Assembly: GCA_013696555.1 (NCBI GenBank)
Contig: JACCYJ010000114.1
Location: forward strand, 1 to 37,272
Reading direction: 5' to 3'
Source: Nocardioidaceae bacterium
GTDB lineage: Bacteria; Actinomycetota; Actinomycetes; Propionibacteriales; Nocardioidaceae
DNA length: 37,272 bases
Shown: positions 19,865-29,235 of the stretch, piece by piece
Layout of the letters: every line of letters starts with the position of its first letter
How positions within the stretch are numbered: position 1 is the first letter of the stretch
Translations under genes and position numbers: made by a program
The notes under the pieces: generated by a model
Database searches by the model: none
What the model saw: only the letters and a program-made list of their open reading frames with translations
Told to the model about the DNA's origin: nothing

Positions 19865-20754
19865 GCGGCGGCGCGGGCCGCGGTGCGCTCGATCGCTGCC
19901 GCGATGGTGTCGTCCAGCTCCGCTGGCAGGTCATGCGCCATGTTCGGGATCTCCACCAGCTCGGCGCCGGGGATCGCCCGGGCGGTGGCGCGACCACCCG
20001 ACGGATGCACCAATCGGTCTGCGAGGCCGTGGATCACCAGGGTCGGGATGTCCAGCGTTCTCAGCTGCCGTGTCCGGTCGGGCTGGGTGACCAACGCGAG
20101 CATCTGCTGCAGCACTCCAGTGGCTGAGTATCCCCGGTCCCACGTCTCCTCCGCTAAGCGGCGCATCACCGCGGTGTCGCGCGGATAGTGATGCGAGCCG
20201 ATCATCGCGGTTCCCATCGCGGCCCGAGCGACGTACTCCTCCCTCGTGCGTGCCGTAGGTGCGAACAACATGGGAAGCAGCCGTGGGTTTGCCCACCCGA
20301 CGTAGCGTCGTCCGGTGGTTGCCATGATCGAGGTCAACGACGTGACCCGGTCTCGATGCTCAATCGCCATCGTCTGGGCGATCATCCCGCCCATCGACAC
20401 GCCGACGACGTGCGCGCGCTCGATTCCGAGGTGGTCGAGCAGGCCCACGCCGTCCGTTGCCAGTTCAGACATGGAGTACGGAACGTGGCGCCGCCTGCCT
20501 AGATAAGTGACGACCAGCTGGCGGCGGACCGGCTGACGCTCGGTCTCGATCCGCGACGAGCGTCCGATGTCGCGGTTGTCGTACCGGATCACGAAGAAAC
20601 CCCGAGCCGCGAGGTTCTCGCACAGCTCGACGCTCCACCACCCCATGGGACCGCCAAGACCCATCACGAGCAGCAGCGGCGCGTGCTGCGGGTCACCGAA
20701 CGTCTCGAAGCAGATGTCGATGCCGTGCGCGAGATGGGCAGTCCGCTCGGCCAC
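19828..20754 (-). CDS. alpha/beta hydrolase
   Basis: LLLVMGLGGPMGWW, YDNRDIGRSS, VGVSMGGMIAQ nucleophile elbow (GxSxG), late NMAHDL His region. Confidence 0.9.
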   Translation of the reverse strand: MAERTAHLAHGIDICFETFGDPQHAPLLLVMGLGGPMGWWSVELCENLAARGFFVIRYDNRDIGRSSRIETERQPVRRQLVVTYLGRRRHVPYSMSELATDGVGLLDHLGIERAHVVGVSMGGMIAQTMAIEHRDRVTSLTSIMATTGRRYVGWANPRLLPMLFAPTARTREEYVARAAMGTAMIGSHHYPRDTAVMRRLAEETWDRGYSATGVLQQMLALVTQPDRTRQLRTLDIPTLVIHGLADRLVHPSGGRATARAIPGAELVEIPNMAHDLPAELDDTIAAAIERTAARAAAQPASSPRASAK

Positions 20755-20790
20755 GAGGCGCCTCCTTTGCGCGTCTTGTCACCGAACAGG

Positions 20791-21732
20791 TTACGAAGTC
20801 GGCGGGGAGGCCGTCTCCCCGGCCAGTGCCGGCAGCTCCCTGCGCCACGGCGGGTCCGCTCCTGGTCGTGAACAGGTGATCGCCGCCGCCTCGCACGCAA
20901 CGGCGCCAAGAAAGCTGAGCTGGTCGCGATCCAGGCTGCCAGCCATCGAAGGCTCGGCGAGCACTGCCAGCACCGCCGCCATGAAGGAGTCGCCGGCTCC
21001 GATGGTGTCCACGACCGGCACCGGCATGGCGCCTACCGCGACCCGATGGTCACCCGTGGCCAAGGTGGCGCCGTCACCGCCACGAGTGAGCACGACGAGG
21101 CGGGGACCCCCAGTAGCGATCAAGTCGTCGACGACCGCTTCGGGCGACCGGTCCGGGAACAACGCATCGACGTCCTCGTCGCTGAGCTTGACCACCTCCG
21201 CCTCCGCGACCAGCTCGAGTACGCGTCGCCGTACCTCGCTCAGGTCGGGAGCCAGGGCCGGCCGCACGTTCGGGTCGAAGCTGACCGGGATCCCGGCTGC
21301 GCGGGCTCGATGCGCGCAGCCGAGCACGGCGTCGGCACCTGGGGGCAGGTACGAAGCGATCGAACCGACATGGACTCGGGTGACACCGGCGGGGACGCTG
21401 ATCGCGACCGGGTCCCAACCGATGTCGAAGCTGTAGGCGGCGCGACCCTGCTCGTCGAGCCATGCCGTCGCCGAGCCGGTCCGGCGCGGCGGGTCGAGTG
21501 CCACCACGTCGACCCCTGACCGGGCCAGGTGGTCGCGCACCAAAGTCCCTCGCGAATCGTCCCCGAGTTGAGTGACCAGCGTCGTGGGCAGTCCAAGGCG
21601 GGCCAGGCCGACTGCGACGTTGAGCGGCGAACCGCCGGGGTGGATCGTCGACTCCCCGGCGACCGTCCGGGTGACGTCGACGAGCGACTCACCAACGATG
21701 AAGGCGCGGGAGCTGTTGACGTCAACGCTCAC
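20791..21732 (-). CDS. PfkB family carbohydrate kinase (fructokinase-like)
   Basis: GESLVDV, GGSPLNVAVGLARLG, VVDTIGAGDSFMAAVL PfkB signatures; GTG start at 21732. Confidence 0.88.
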   Translation of the reverse strand: MSVDVNSSRAFIVGESLVDVTRTVAGESTIHPGGSPLNVAVGLARLGLPTTLVTQLGDDSRGTLVRDHLARSGVDVVALDPPRRTGSATAWLDEQGRAAYSFDIGWDPVAISVPAGVTRVHVGSIASYLPPGADAVLGCAHRARAAGIPVSFDPNVRPALAPDLSEVRRRVLELVAEAEVVKLSDEDVDALFPDRSPEAVVDDLIATGGPRLVVLTRGGDGATLATGDHRVAVGAMPVPVVDTIGAGDSFMAAVLAVLAEPSMAGSLDRDQLSFLGAVACEAAAITCSRPGADPPWRRELPALAGETASPPTS

Positions 21733-21736
21733 CGGT

Positions 21737-22765
21737 TCAGTGCTCGAAGTCCACCGTCGAATACGCGGCGAGCTTCTCCAGCTGGTGCTGGCTGAGGATC
21801 TCACGCAGGGTGCCGCTGCGCGAGCGCATGACCAGCGAATGCGTCGAACAGCCGCCGGCGCGGTACCGCACCCCGCGCATCAGCTCTCCATCGGTGATCC
21901 CGGTGGCCGCGAAGAAGCAGTCGTCTCCCGACACCAGGTCGTCGGTCAGCAGTACGCGTTCGAGGTCATGCCCGGCGTCCAGGGCCTTGCCGCGTTCCTC
22001 TCCATCCCGAGGCCACAACCGGCCTTGGATCACGCCGCCCATGCATTTCAACGCGCAGGCCGCGATGATGCCCTCCGGTGTTCCTCCGACACCGAGCAGG
22101 AGGTCGACCCCCGTACCTGGACGCGCTGCCATGATCGCGCCGGCGACGTCACCGTCGGTGATGAACTTGATCCGGGCCCCGGTCGCCCGTACCTCGCACA
22201 CGATGTCGTCGTGGCGTGCTCGATCCAGGATGCAGACGGTGACGTCCTCGGCAGCGGAACCTTTGGATTTGGCGACCAACGCGATGTTTTCGGCTACCGG
22301 CAATCGGATGTCCACGAGCTCGGCCGCCTCTGGCCCAGTCACCAGCTTCTCCATGTAGAACACGGCGGATGGATCGTACATGCTGCCGCGCGGCGACACC
22401 GCCAGCACCGATACGGCGTTGCTCATCCCCTTGGCCGCCAGTGTGGTGCCATCGATCGGGTCGACGGCGACGTCACATTCGGGACCGGTGCCATCGCCGA
22501 CGTGCTCCCCGTTGTAGAGCATAGGCGCGTTGTCCTTCTCGCCCTCGCCGATGACGACGGTGCCCCGCATGCCGACGGTGCCGATCAGCGCACGCATGGC
22601 GTTGACCGCCACCTGGTCCACACCGTTCTTGTCGCCCCGGCCTACCCAGCGGCCCGCCGCCATGGCGGCCGCCTCGGTGACGCGCACCAGCTCCAAGGCC
22701 AGGTTGCGATCGGGTGCCTTCTGGGCCGGCTTGAGCGGTTCCGGCTGCTGCGGGCTGCTGGTCAT
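21737..22765 (-). CDS. glpX: class II fructose-1,6-bisphosphatase
   Basis: [53 protein letters not shown]; start at [13 protein letters not shown]. Confidence 0.95.
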   Translation of the reverse strand: MTSSPQQPEPLKPAQKAPDRNLALELVRVTEAAAMAAGRWVGRGDKNGVDQVAVNAMRALIGTVGMRGTVVIGEGEKDNAPMLYNGEHVGDGTGPECDVAVDPIDGTTLAAKGMSNAVSVLAVSPRGSMYDPSAVFYMEKLVTGPEAAELVDIRLPVAENIALVAKSKGSAAEDVTVCILDRARHDDIVCEVRATGARIKFITDGDVAGAIMAARPGTGVDLLLGVGGTPEGIIAACALKCMGGVIQGRLWPRDGEERGKALDAGHDLERVLLTDDLVSGDDCFFAATGITDGELMRGVRYRAGGCSTHSLVMRSRSGTLREILSQHQLEKLAAYSTVDFEH

Positions 22766-22853
22766 CGTCCGTCCCTTCGGCAGGCGGCGGTGGCTGGGGC
22801 TGATGCTAGCCAACGCCACCGTTGACAGCGGGCCGTTGAATCCTCGACGCATG

Positions 22854-23927
22854 TCAGGCCGGGTAGACGCTCACCTCGACCGCCTTGACGGCGACCCAGA
22901 CAGAGTCCCCCTCGGCCAGCGACAGCGCGGTCAGGGCTCGCGGTGTGACGTCGGCGAGAACGGGCACCGGTCCCGAGACATGGACCCGGACGGCGTCCCC
23001 GTGTGGAGCGATGCCGTCGATCCGCCCCGGCCAGGTGTTCCGGGCGCTGGAATCCGGCCGGTGACTGTGCAGCGTCACCGCAGAGGGGCTGAAGCTGACG
23101 AGGACCTCACCAGCGGCATGACCCGCTCCGACAGCGAGGTGACCCTCACCGAGATGGATCACGCCGCCCTCGGCCTGCCCGCGCAGCAGGTTGAGGCCCA
23201 TCAGGGCCGCGACGTGGCTGGTGCGCGGGCGGCGGGCGACCTCGACGGGTGAGCCGGACTGCACCGTACGACCGGCGTCGAGGACCAACACCTGATCGGC
23301 CAGGACGAGCGCGTCGACGGATTGGTGCGTCACCAGCACGGTGATACCGGGGAAGTCGCTGATGTGCTGTCGGAGGAAGCGACGAAGCTCGACCACCGCC
23401 GCCGCGTCAATCGCCGCCAGCGGTTCATCGAGCAGGAGGAGGTCCGGTGCGGTGGCCAGAGCACGGGTAATGGCAACCCGCTGCTGTTGGCCGCCCGAGA
23501 GCTGGTGAGGTCGACGGGAGGCGAATTCGACGAGCCCGGTGCGCTCCAACCACTCGCGGGCGGTGCGGCGGGAGGCGCGGCGCGAGGCGCCACGATGGTG
23601 AGGTCCGAAGGCGACGTTGTCGAGGACGTTCAGGTGAGGAAACAGGAGCCGGTCCTGGAACACCATGCCGACCCTGCGCTCCTGGGCGGTGACGCGTACC
23701 TGTTGCCTCGGATCTTCGAGGAGCCGCTCGCCGAGGCGCAAGTGTCCGGCGCTCAGTGGGGTGAGCCCGGCGAGAGCGCGGAGCACGGTGGTCTTGCCCG
23801 CTCCGTTCGGCCCCAGGAGCGCCACGACGCTGCCCGGGACGGCGTTGAGCGTGCAGTCGAGATCGAAAGCGCCTCGCCCGGCGATCAGGTGCCCGTCGAG
23901 TGTCACCGTGCCAGACCTGACAGCCAC
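22854..23927 (-). CDS. modC: molybdate ABC transporter ATP-binding protein
   Basis: [46 protein letters not shown]-terminal TOBE-like domain; in operon with modB/modA. Confidence 0.88.
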   Translation of the reverse strand: MAVRSGTVTLDGHLIAGRGAFDLDCTLNAVPGSVVALLGPNGAGKTTVLRALAGLTPLSAGHLRLGERLLEDPRQQVRVTAQERRVGMVFQDRLLFPHLNVLDNVAFGPHHRGASRRASRRTAREWLERTGLVEFASRRPHQLSGGQQQRVAITRALATAPDLLLLDEPLAAIDAAAVVELRRFLRQHISDFPGITVLVTHQSVDALVLADQVLVLDAGRTVQSGSPVEVARRPRTSHVAALMGLNLLRGQAEGGVIHLGEGHLAVGAGHAAGEVLVSFSPSAVTLHSHRPDSSARNTWPGRIDGIAPHGDAVRVHVSGPVPVLADVTPRALTALSLAEGDSVWVAVKAVEVSVYPA

Positions 23928-24721
23928 CGCTCACGCAGGGCCGCCAGCACCGCGACGCTGACCGCGAGCAGCAGCAGGCTGATGGCCAGCGCGGCCTCCG
24001 GGTCGGACTGGAATGTGCGGTAGACCTTCAGTGGCAGGGTCTGGGTCACTCCCGGAACGTTGCCGGCAAAGGTGACGGTTGCTCCGAACTCCCCGAGCGC
24101 GCGGGCCCACGCCAGCACCGCGCCGCTGATTATCCCAGGCGCCGCCAGTGGAATGGTCACCTGCCAGAAGGTGGCCTGCCGGCTGGCGCCGAACGTCGCG
24201 GCGACCTCGTCGAAGCGGGGATCGGACGAGCGCAGGGCGCCTTCGACACTGAGCACCAGGAAGGGCAGCGCGACGAATGTCTGAGCCATCACCACCGCCG
24301 TGGTGGTGAACGGGATCGTGATCCCGGTGGCGTCGTCGAGCCATTGGCCGACGAGCCCGTTGCGCGAGAACACCGTTAGCAGCGCGACTCCACCGACGAC
24401 CGGCGGTAGCACCAAGGGCACCGTCACCAGGGCACGGAGCAGTTGGCGGCCGGTGAAGTCGACCCGGGCGAGGAGCCAGGCGAGGGGGACACCGACAACC
24501 AGGCAGATGAGCGCGGTGATGCTGGCAGTGACCACGCTGAGGCGTAGCGCATCGAGAACGTCCGGCTCTCGGAGCTGCGTGGTCAGCGTGGACCAAGGCG
24601 CCCGCAGCAACAGCCCCAGCAGCGGCAGCAGCAGCATCGATGCAGCCACGAGCGCAAAGACGACCAGCACCCATGGAGCGCGACCGGTCGCGGCCCCGTC
24701 GACGCGCTCATGCGTCCTCAC
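23903..24721 (-). CDS. modB: molybdate ABC transporter permease
   Basis: VPLVLPPVVGGVALL, ARALGEFGATVTFAGN EAA-type loop; GTG start overlapping the modA stop. Confidence 0.9.
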   Translation of the reverse strand: MRTHERVDGAATGRAPWVLVVFALVAASMLLLPLLGLLLRAPWSTLTTQLREPDVLDALRLSVVTASITALICLVVGVPLAWLLARVDFTGRQLLRALVTVPLVLPPVVGGVALLTVFSRNGLVGQWLDDATGITIPFTTTAVVMAQTFVALPFLVLSVEGALRSSDPRFDEVAATFGASRQATFWQVTIPLAAPGIISGAVLAWARALGEFGATVTFAGNVPGVTQTLPLKVYRTFQSDPEAALAISLLLLAVSVAVLAALRERWLSGLAR

Positions 24722-25476
24722 GAGCCGGTGCGGAACCCGTACGACGACAACACCTCCTGCCCCTCCTGCGACAGCACGAGGTCGACCCAGTCCTGCGCCT
24801 CCTCCAGCAGCTCGGTGGCTGCCACGACGGCGATCGGGTCGCTGTTGATCACCTCGGAGGCGCGGTCGACCTCGATAGTCTCGACCGTGTCCCCGGCCGC
24901 TTGGGCGTCTGACACGTACACGAACCCAGCATCCACCTCGCCGAGGGTCACGCGAGTGAGCACGGATCGCACAGTGTCTTCCTCGGTGACCGGTGCCGCC
25001 TGGACCCCGACGAGTTCGAGCAGTCGCTGCGTCGCGTCGCCACAGGGTGCCTCTGGTACGCACGCGGCGAACGTCACGCCCGTGCGATCGAGGTCGCTGG
25101 CCTCGTCGACTCCGCCCGGATTGCCCGCCGGTGTCACCAGCACCAATGTGTTTTGGGCGAACACCACCGGCTCCGCGGTCAACAGGTCCTCGTCCGCTAC
25201 CGTCTGCATCGTCGTTTCGTCGGCGGTCGCAAGCACGTCCGCCGGCGCCCCGGAGATCACTTGCTGCGCCAGGATCGACGATGAGTCGAAGGACAGGGCC
25301 ACGTCGACATCGGAGTGCTCGGACTCGTACCTCGTCTCGAGTTCACTGAAGGCGTCGGTCAACGAGGAGGCCGCGAGTACGGTCAACCGGTTCTTGTCCG
25401 CCTCGCCGGAGCAGCTCGTCAGGGCCGCTGCTGCAATGACGACGACTATCGGCACCGCCCGCGCACTGGCCTTCAT
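24718..25476 (-). CDS. modA: molybdate ABC transporter substrate-binding lipoprotein
   Basis: Lipobox (AALTSCSG), LTVLAASSLTDAFSELETRYE, FDSSSILAQQVISGAPADVLATADE. Confidence 0.92.
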   Translation of the reverse strand: MKASARAVPIVVVIAAAALTSCSGEADKNRLTVLAASSLTDAFSELETRYESEHSDVDVALSFDSSSILAQQVISGAPADVLATADETTMQTVADEDLLTAEPVVFAQNTLVLVTPAGNPGGVDEASDLDRTGVTFAACVPEAPCGDATQRLLELVGVQAAPVTEEDTVRSVLTRVTLGEVDAGFVYVSDAQAAGDTVETIEVDRASEVINSDPIAVVAATELLEEAQDWVDLVLSQEGQEVLSSYGFRTGS

Positions 25477-25886
25477 CGGGGGACCTCCACGACGACGTTG
25501 GTTGCCTTGACGGCAGCCAACGCAACGACTCCGGCCTCGAGGCCGAGGTCGTCCGCGGCTTCACGGCTCATGAGCGAGACGATTCGGTACGGGCCGCAGC
25601 ACATGTCGACCTGCGCCATCACGGTGTCCCGAGTGACCTTGGTGACGATGCCGCGCAAGCGGTTGCGTGCGCTGACTTCGTGCGGGCCGCCCCCGGACTC
25701 CGGAAGGTGCGCCTGCTCGGTTGCGAGCCGGGCGAGATCGCCTCCTGCAATGGCCTGGACACCGGCGTCCGTTCGGACCACTTGATAGCGACCTTGGTCT
25801 GCCCAGCGGCGCAGGGTGTCGTCGCTCACGCCGAGCAGATCTGCGGCCTCCACGAGCGGGTACGGTCCCGTAATTGCGGATTCCAC
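25473..25886 (-). CDS. HTH + TOBE domain molybdenum-binding regulator
   Basis: N-terminal LVEAADLLGVSDDTLRRWADQGRY (excisionase/MerR-like HTH) and C-terminal SARNRLRGIVTKVTRDTVMAQVDM (TOBE); overlaps modA start. Confidence 0.85.
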   Translation of the reverse strand: MESAITGPYPLVEAADLLGVSDDTLRRWADQGRYQVVRTDAGVQAIAGGDLARLATEQAHLPESGGGPHEVSARNRLRGIVTKVTRDTVMAQVDMCCGPYRIVSLMSREAADDLGLEAGVVALAAVKATNVVVEVPR

Positions 25887-25949
25887 TCGGTCAGACTACC
25901 CCGCGGATGCGTCTGCGCTGCCGGTACTGGTAAGGGCGCGGGCTTCGTT

Positions 25950-26033
25950 ACTTCCAATGGCTGAGGGACACTTCTCATGGGTTCGAATCCATTGGAAGTG
26001 TCCCGGTACCACGTGAACGTGGGATAGGGACAG
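25950..26033. repeat. dispersed double-palindrome element, copy 2
   Basis: ~87% identical by eye (11 mismatches in 84 nt, no gaps) to 3320-3403; both hairpins retained with mismatches. Confidence 0.88.
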
Positions 26034-26059
26034 AAAACGGGGCGGCGGGAGGGCGCGGG

Positions 26060-26560
26060 GTGCCGGTCGGCGACATGCTGCGCTCGGTGGCGGTGGTGCT
26101 GGCGCTCGTCCTCGGCTTCGTCGGTTACCAGGCGCTGGTGCGAGACGACGTGGACCCGGTGGCGGTGGTCGACTACACCGCGGCCGCGGAGGCGGCCCGC
26201 GATGACGGAACGTTCGACGTGCTGGCACCCGAGCAGCTGCCCCCTGGCTGGCGGGCCACCAGCGTTCGCTACACCACCGAAGGCCAGGCGCACTGGCATC
26301 TGGGAGTGCTCACCGACGAGGACGAGTACGTGGGCCTCGAGCAGATCGTCGACGACGCTGAAGACGCGCTGGCTGCCTTCAGCCCCGACACTGCCGTGGT
26401 CGGCAGCACAACGATCATGGGTCAGCGTTGGCAGGTGCGTGCCGACTCAGCCGGCACCGAGACGACGCTGCTGCGTTCGTCCGGCGAGCTGAGCATTCTC
26501 GTGACAGGAACGGCACCGCGGGACGAGCTCATCGGCTTCGTTGACAGCCTGCGGCCCTGA
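26060..26560 (+). CDS. DUF4245 domain-containing protein
   Basis: N-terminal TM, LAPEQLPPGWRATSVRYTTEGQAHWHLGVLTDEDEYVGLEQ; same neighbourhood as Rv1100. Confidence 0.85.
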   Translation: MPVGDMLRSVAVVLALVLGFVGYQALVRDDVDPVAVVDYTAAAEAARDDGTFDVLAPEQLPPGWRATSVRYTTEGQAHWHLGVLTDEDEYVGLEQIVDDAEDALAAFSPDTAVVGSTTIMGQRWQVRADSAGTETTLLRSSGELSILVTGTAPRDELIGFVDSLRP

Positions 26561-26561
26561 C

Positions 26562-26801
26562 TCAGCCTGGATCAACCTTGTCACCAGAAGGCGACGTGGG
26601 ATCACCCGTCGCAGCAGCCAGCCGGGCGCGGGCGCCGTCCAACCACTGCTGGCAGACAGCGGCGAGGTGTTCACCGCGCTCCCACAGTGCCAGCGAGTCT
26701 TCCAGCGTCGTCCCACCGGCCTCCAGCTTGCTGACCACCTCGATCAGCTCGTCGCGCGCCGCTTCGTAGCCGATCTCGGGCGAAGGAGTTGGATCAGTCA
26801 C
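26562..26801 (-). CDS. xseB: exodeoxyribonuclease VII small subunit
   Basis: [39 protein letters not shown] start at 26801, overlapping xseA. Confidence 0.92.
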   Translation of the reverse strand: MTDPTPSPEIGYEAARDELIEVVSKLEAGGTTLEDSLALWERGEHLAAVCQQWLDGARARLAAATGDPTSPSGDKVDPG

Positions 26802-28057
26802 AACGTGGCCTCCGTTTCCGGGGTTGGAGACACGGTCTCGAGCGCGGCTAGCCTGACATCCGCGGCGATGGCGACCACATGCCCGTCCGCCCACCGGACC
26901 TCGAAACGGTCGTCCACGGCAACCTCGCCGGCACCGCGGAGCACGTGGCCGTCGGGTCGGCGAGCGACCGCATAGCCCCGTTGCAGCGTTGCGAGGGGCG
27001 ACAGCGCCCGAGTACGAGCCAGCTGGTGCATCACCCCGTCGGCGTCTCGGTCCAGTCGGTGCGTCAGGCAACGACGGGCACGGTCGCGCAGCTGCACCAC
27101 GGCACCGCGGCGGTCGTCCAGCAATGCGAATGGAGCTCCGAGTGCCGGCCGTTGCCGCAGCGATGCCAGGCCTTGCCCCTCCCGCTCCAGGGTCGCCGCC
27201 AAGCTCCGCCGGCCACGCTGACGCAGCTGCCGGATGCGTTGGCCTTCCTCCCCGACGTCGGGGACGACCAGCTTGGCTGCGTCGGTGGGGGTCGAAGCCC
27301 GCAGATCGGCGACGAGGTCGAGGATCGGGTTGTCGGGCTCATGGCCGATAGCGCTGACAACCGGAGTGGTGAGACCCGATACGGCGCGGATCAGGGCCTC
27401 GTCGGAGAACGGCAGTAGATCTTCGACCGAGCCGCCGCCACGGGCGATCACGATCACCTGCACATCGTCGTCGGCGTCCAGCTGGTGCAGTGCATGGATG
27501 ACCTGGCGCGCACAGCCACTGCCCTGCATCAGCGTGGGGACGACGTTGATCCGCACGCCCGGCCAACGGCGACGAGCGTTCTCGACGACGTCGCGCTCGG
27601 CTGCCGAGTCTCGCGCAGTGACCAAACCGATCGACCGGGGGAGGAAGGGGAGCGGGCGTTTGAGCTCGGCAGCGAACATGCCTTCGGCGGCGAGCAGGCG
27701 TCGTCGCTGCTCGAGCCGGGCGAGCAGCTCGCCGACACCGACCGGACGGATCGCATCCACGTACAGGCTCAGCGTGCCCCGCGGCTCGTAGTAGCGGGGC
27801 CGGGCATGCACGATCACGCTGATCCCCTGAGTCACCGGAGTGGGGCAGGAATCGATGAGGCTGCGGCGACACGTGACCGGGAGGGAGATGTCGGTGTCGG
27901 AGTCTCGCAAAGTCAAGAAGACCGTTCCCTGTCGCAGGTTGAGCTGCGAGATCTGGCCCTCGACCCACACCCAGCCCAGCCGGCCGATCCACCCCGACAG
28001 TGCCACGGCGATTTGGCGCACCGGTGCCGGCGACTCGGCAGAGGTGTTGATGGCCAC
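26798..28057 (-). CDS. xseA: exodeoxyribonuclease VII large subunit
   Basis: [58 protein letters not shown]. Confidence 0.94.
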   Translation of the reverse strand: MAINTSAESPAPVRQIAVALSGWIGRLGWVWVEGQISQLNLRQGTVFLTLRDSDTDISLPVTCRRSLIDSCPTPVTQGISVIVHARPRYYEPRGTLSLYVDAIRPVGVGELLARLEQRRRLLAAEGMFAAELKRPLPFLPRSIGLVTARDSAAERDVVENARRRWPGVRINVVPTLMQGSGCARQVIHALHQLDADDDVQVIVIARGGGSVEDLLPFSDEALIRAVSGLTTPVVSAIGHEPDNPILDLVADLRASTPTDAAKLVVPDVGEEGQRIRQLRQRGRRSLAATLEREGQGLASLRQRPALGAPFALLDDRRGAVVQLRDRARRCLTHRLDRDADGVMHQLARTRALSPLATLQRGYAVARRPDGHVLRGAGEVAVDDRFEVRWADGHVVAIAADVRLAALETVSPTPETEATL

Positions 28058-28138
28058 GGCCGCAGCCTAGGTCTCGAGTCCGACAGCCGAGATCCTCGTC
28101 CACCTGTCTTAACCGGGTGCGCCACCTACGATGGCGTC

Positions 28139-29125
28139 ATGACGTTCGTGACCGGGCCGGTGACTGAGAGCGGACGCCGGGTTCTGCTCGCCGCCCCACG
28201 GGGCTACTGCGCCGGCGTCGACCGCGCCGTCATCACCGTGGAGAAAGCGCTCGACCTCTATGGACCGCCGGTCTACGTCCGCAAGCAGATCGTCCACAAC
28301 AAGCACGTGGTGGCGGAGCTCGAGCAGCGGGGGGCGATCTTCGTCGAGGAGCTCGACGAGGTTCCCGAAGGCTCGACCGTTGTCTTCTCTGCGCATGGTG
28401 TCTCACCGGCGGTCCACGCCGAGGCGGCCCACCGGGCATTGAAGACCATCGACGCCACTTGCCCGTTGGTCACCAAGGTGCACCATGAGGCCCGACGCTT
28501 TGCCGCCGACGACTACGAGATCTTGCTGATCGGGCACGAAGGTCACGAGGAGGTCGAGGGCACTGCCGGGGAGGCTCCCGCCAACATTCGGCTGGTCGAA
28601 GCCTCCGATGACGTCGACCGGCTCGAGGTACGAGACCCGACCAAGGTCGCGTGGCTGTCGCAGACGACGCTGTCCGTGGACGAGACGCTTGAAACTGTGG
28701 ACCGGATCCGGGAGCGGTTCCCGCTGCTGGTCGACCCGCCGAGCGACGACATCTGCTATGCAACACAGAACCGCCAGCTGGCGGTCAAAGAGATCTCACC
28801 AGCAGCCGATCTGGTGCTCGTTGTCGGCTCAGGGAACTCCTCCAATTCGGTGCGACTCGTCGAGGTGGCCCTGGAGGCGGGGGCCGGGGCGGCGTACCGT
28901 GTCGACGACGCCAGCGAGATCGACGAGGACTGGCTGGTGCAGGTGTCGACCGTCGGTGTCACCTCGGGCGCCTCGGTTCCGGAAAACCTCGTGCAGGGTG
29001 TGCTGAGCTGGCTGCAGCAGCGTGGCTTTCCCGCCGCCGAAACGGTGCCGACCGCCCAGGAGAGTCTGATCTTCGCGCTGCCGCCGGAGCTGCGGCGGGA
29101 GATGCGAGCGCACAACGCTAGCTGA
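28139..29125 (+). CDS. ispH: 4-hydroxy-3-methylbut-2-enyl diphosphate reductase
   Basis: [56 protein letters not shown]. Confidence 0.95.
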   Translation: MTFVTGPVTESGRRVLLAAPRGYCAGVDRAVITVEKALDLYGPPVYVRKQIVHNKHVVAELEQRGAIFVEELDEVPEGSTVVFSAHGVSPAVHAEAAHRALKTIDATCPLVTKVHHEARRFAADDYEILLIGHEGHEEVEGTAGEAPANIRLVEASDDVDRLEVRDPTKVAWLSQTTLSVDETLETVDRIRERFPLLVDPPSDDICYATQNRQLAVKEISPAADLVLVVGSGNSSNSVRLVEVALEAGAGAAYRVDDASEIDEDWLVQVSTVGVTSGASVPENLVQGVLSWLQQRGFPAAETVPTAQESLIFALPPELRREMRAHNAS

Positions 29126-29235
29126 ACAGCGGCGGCGCTGACCATGTCGAGCACCTCGCCGCGGCGTCGCCCGTGAGCGGGCCGGACACCGCCCTGTGTC
29201 ACCATGCAATGACGGACCGCCCGAAGGCTGAGCTC

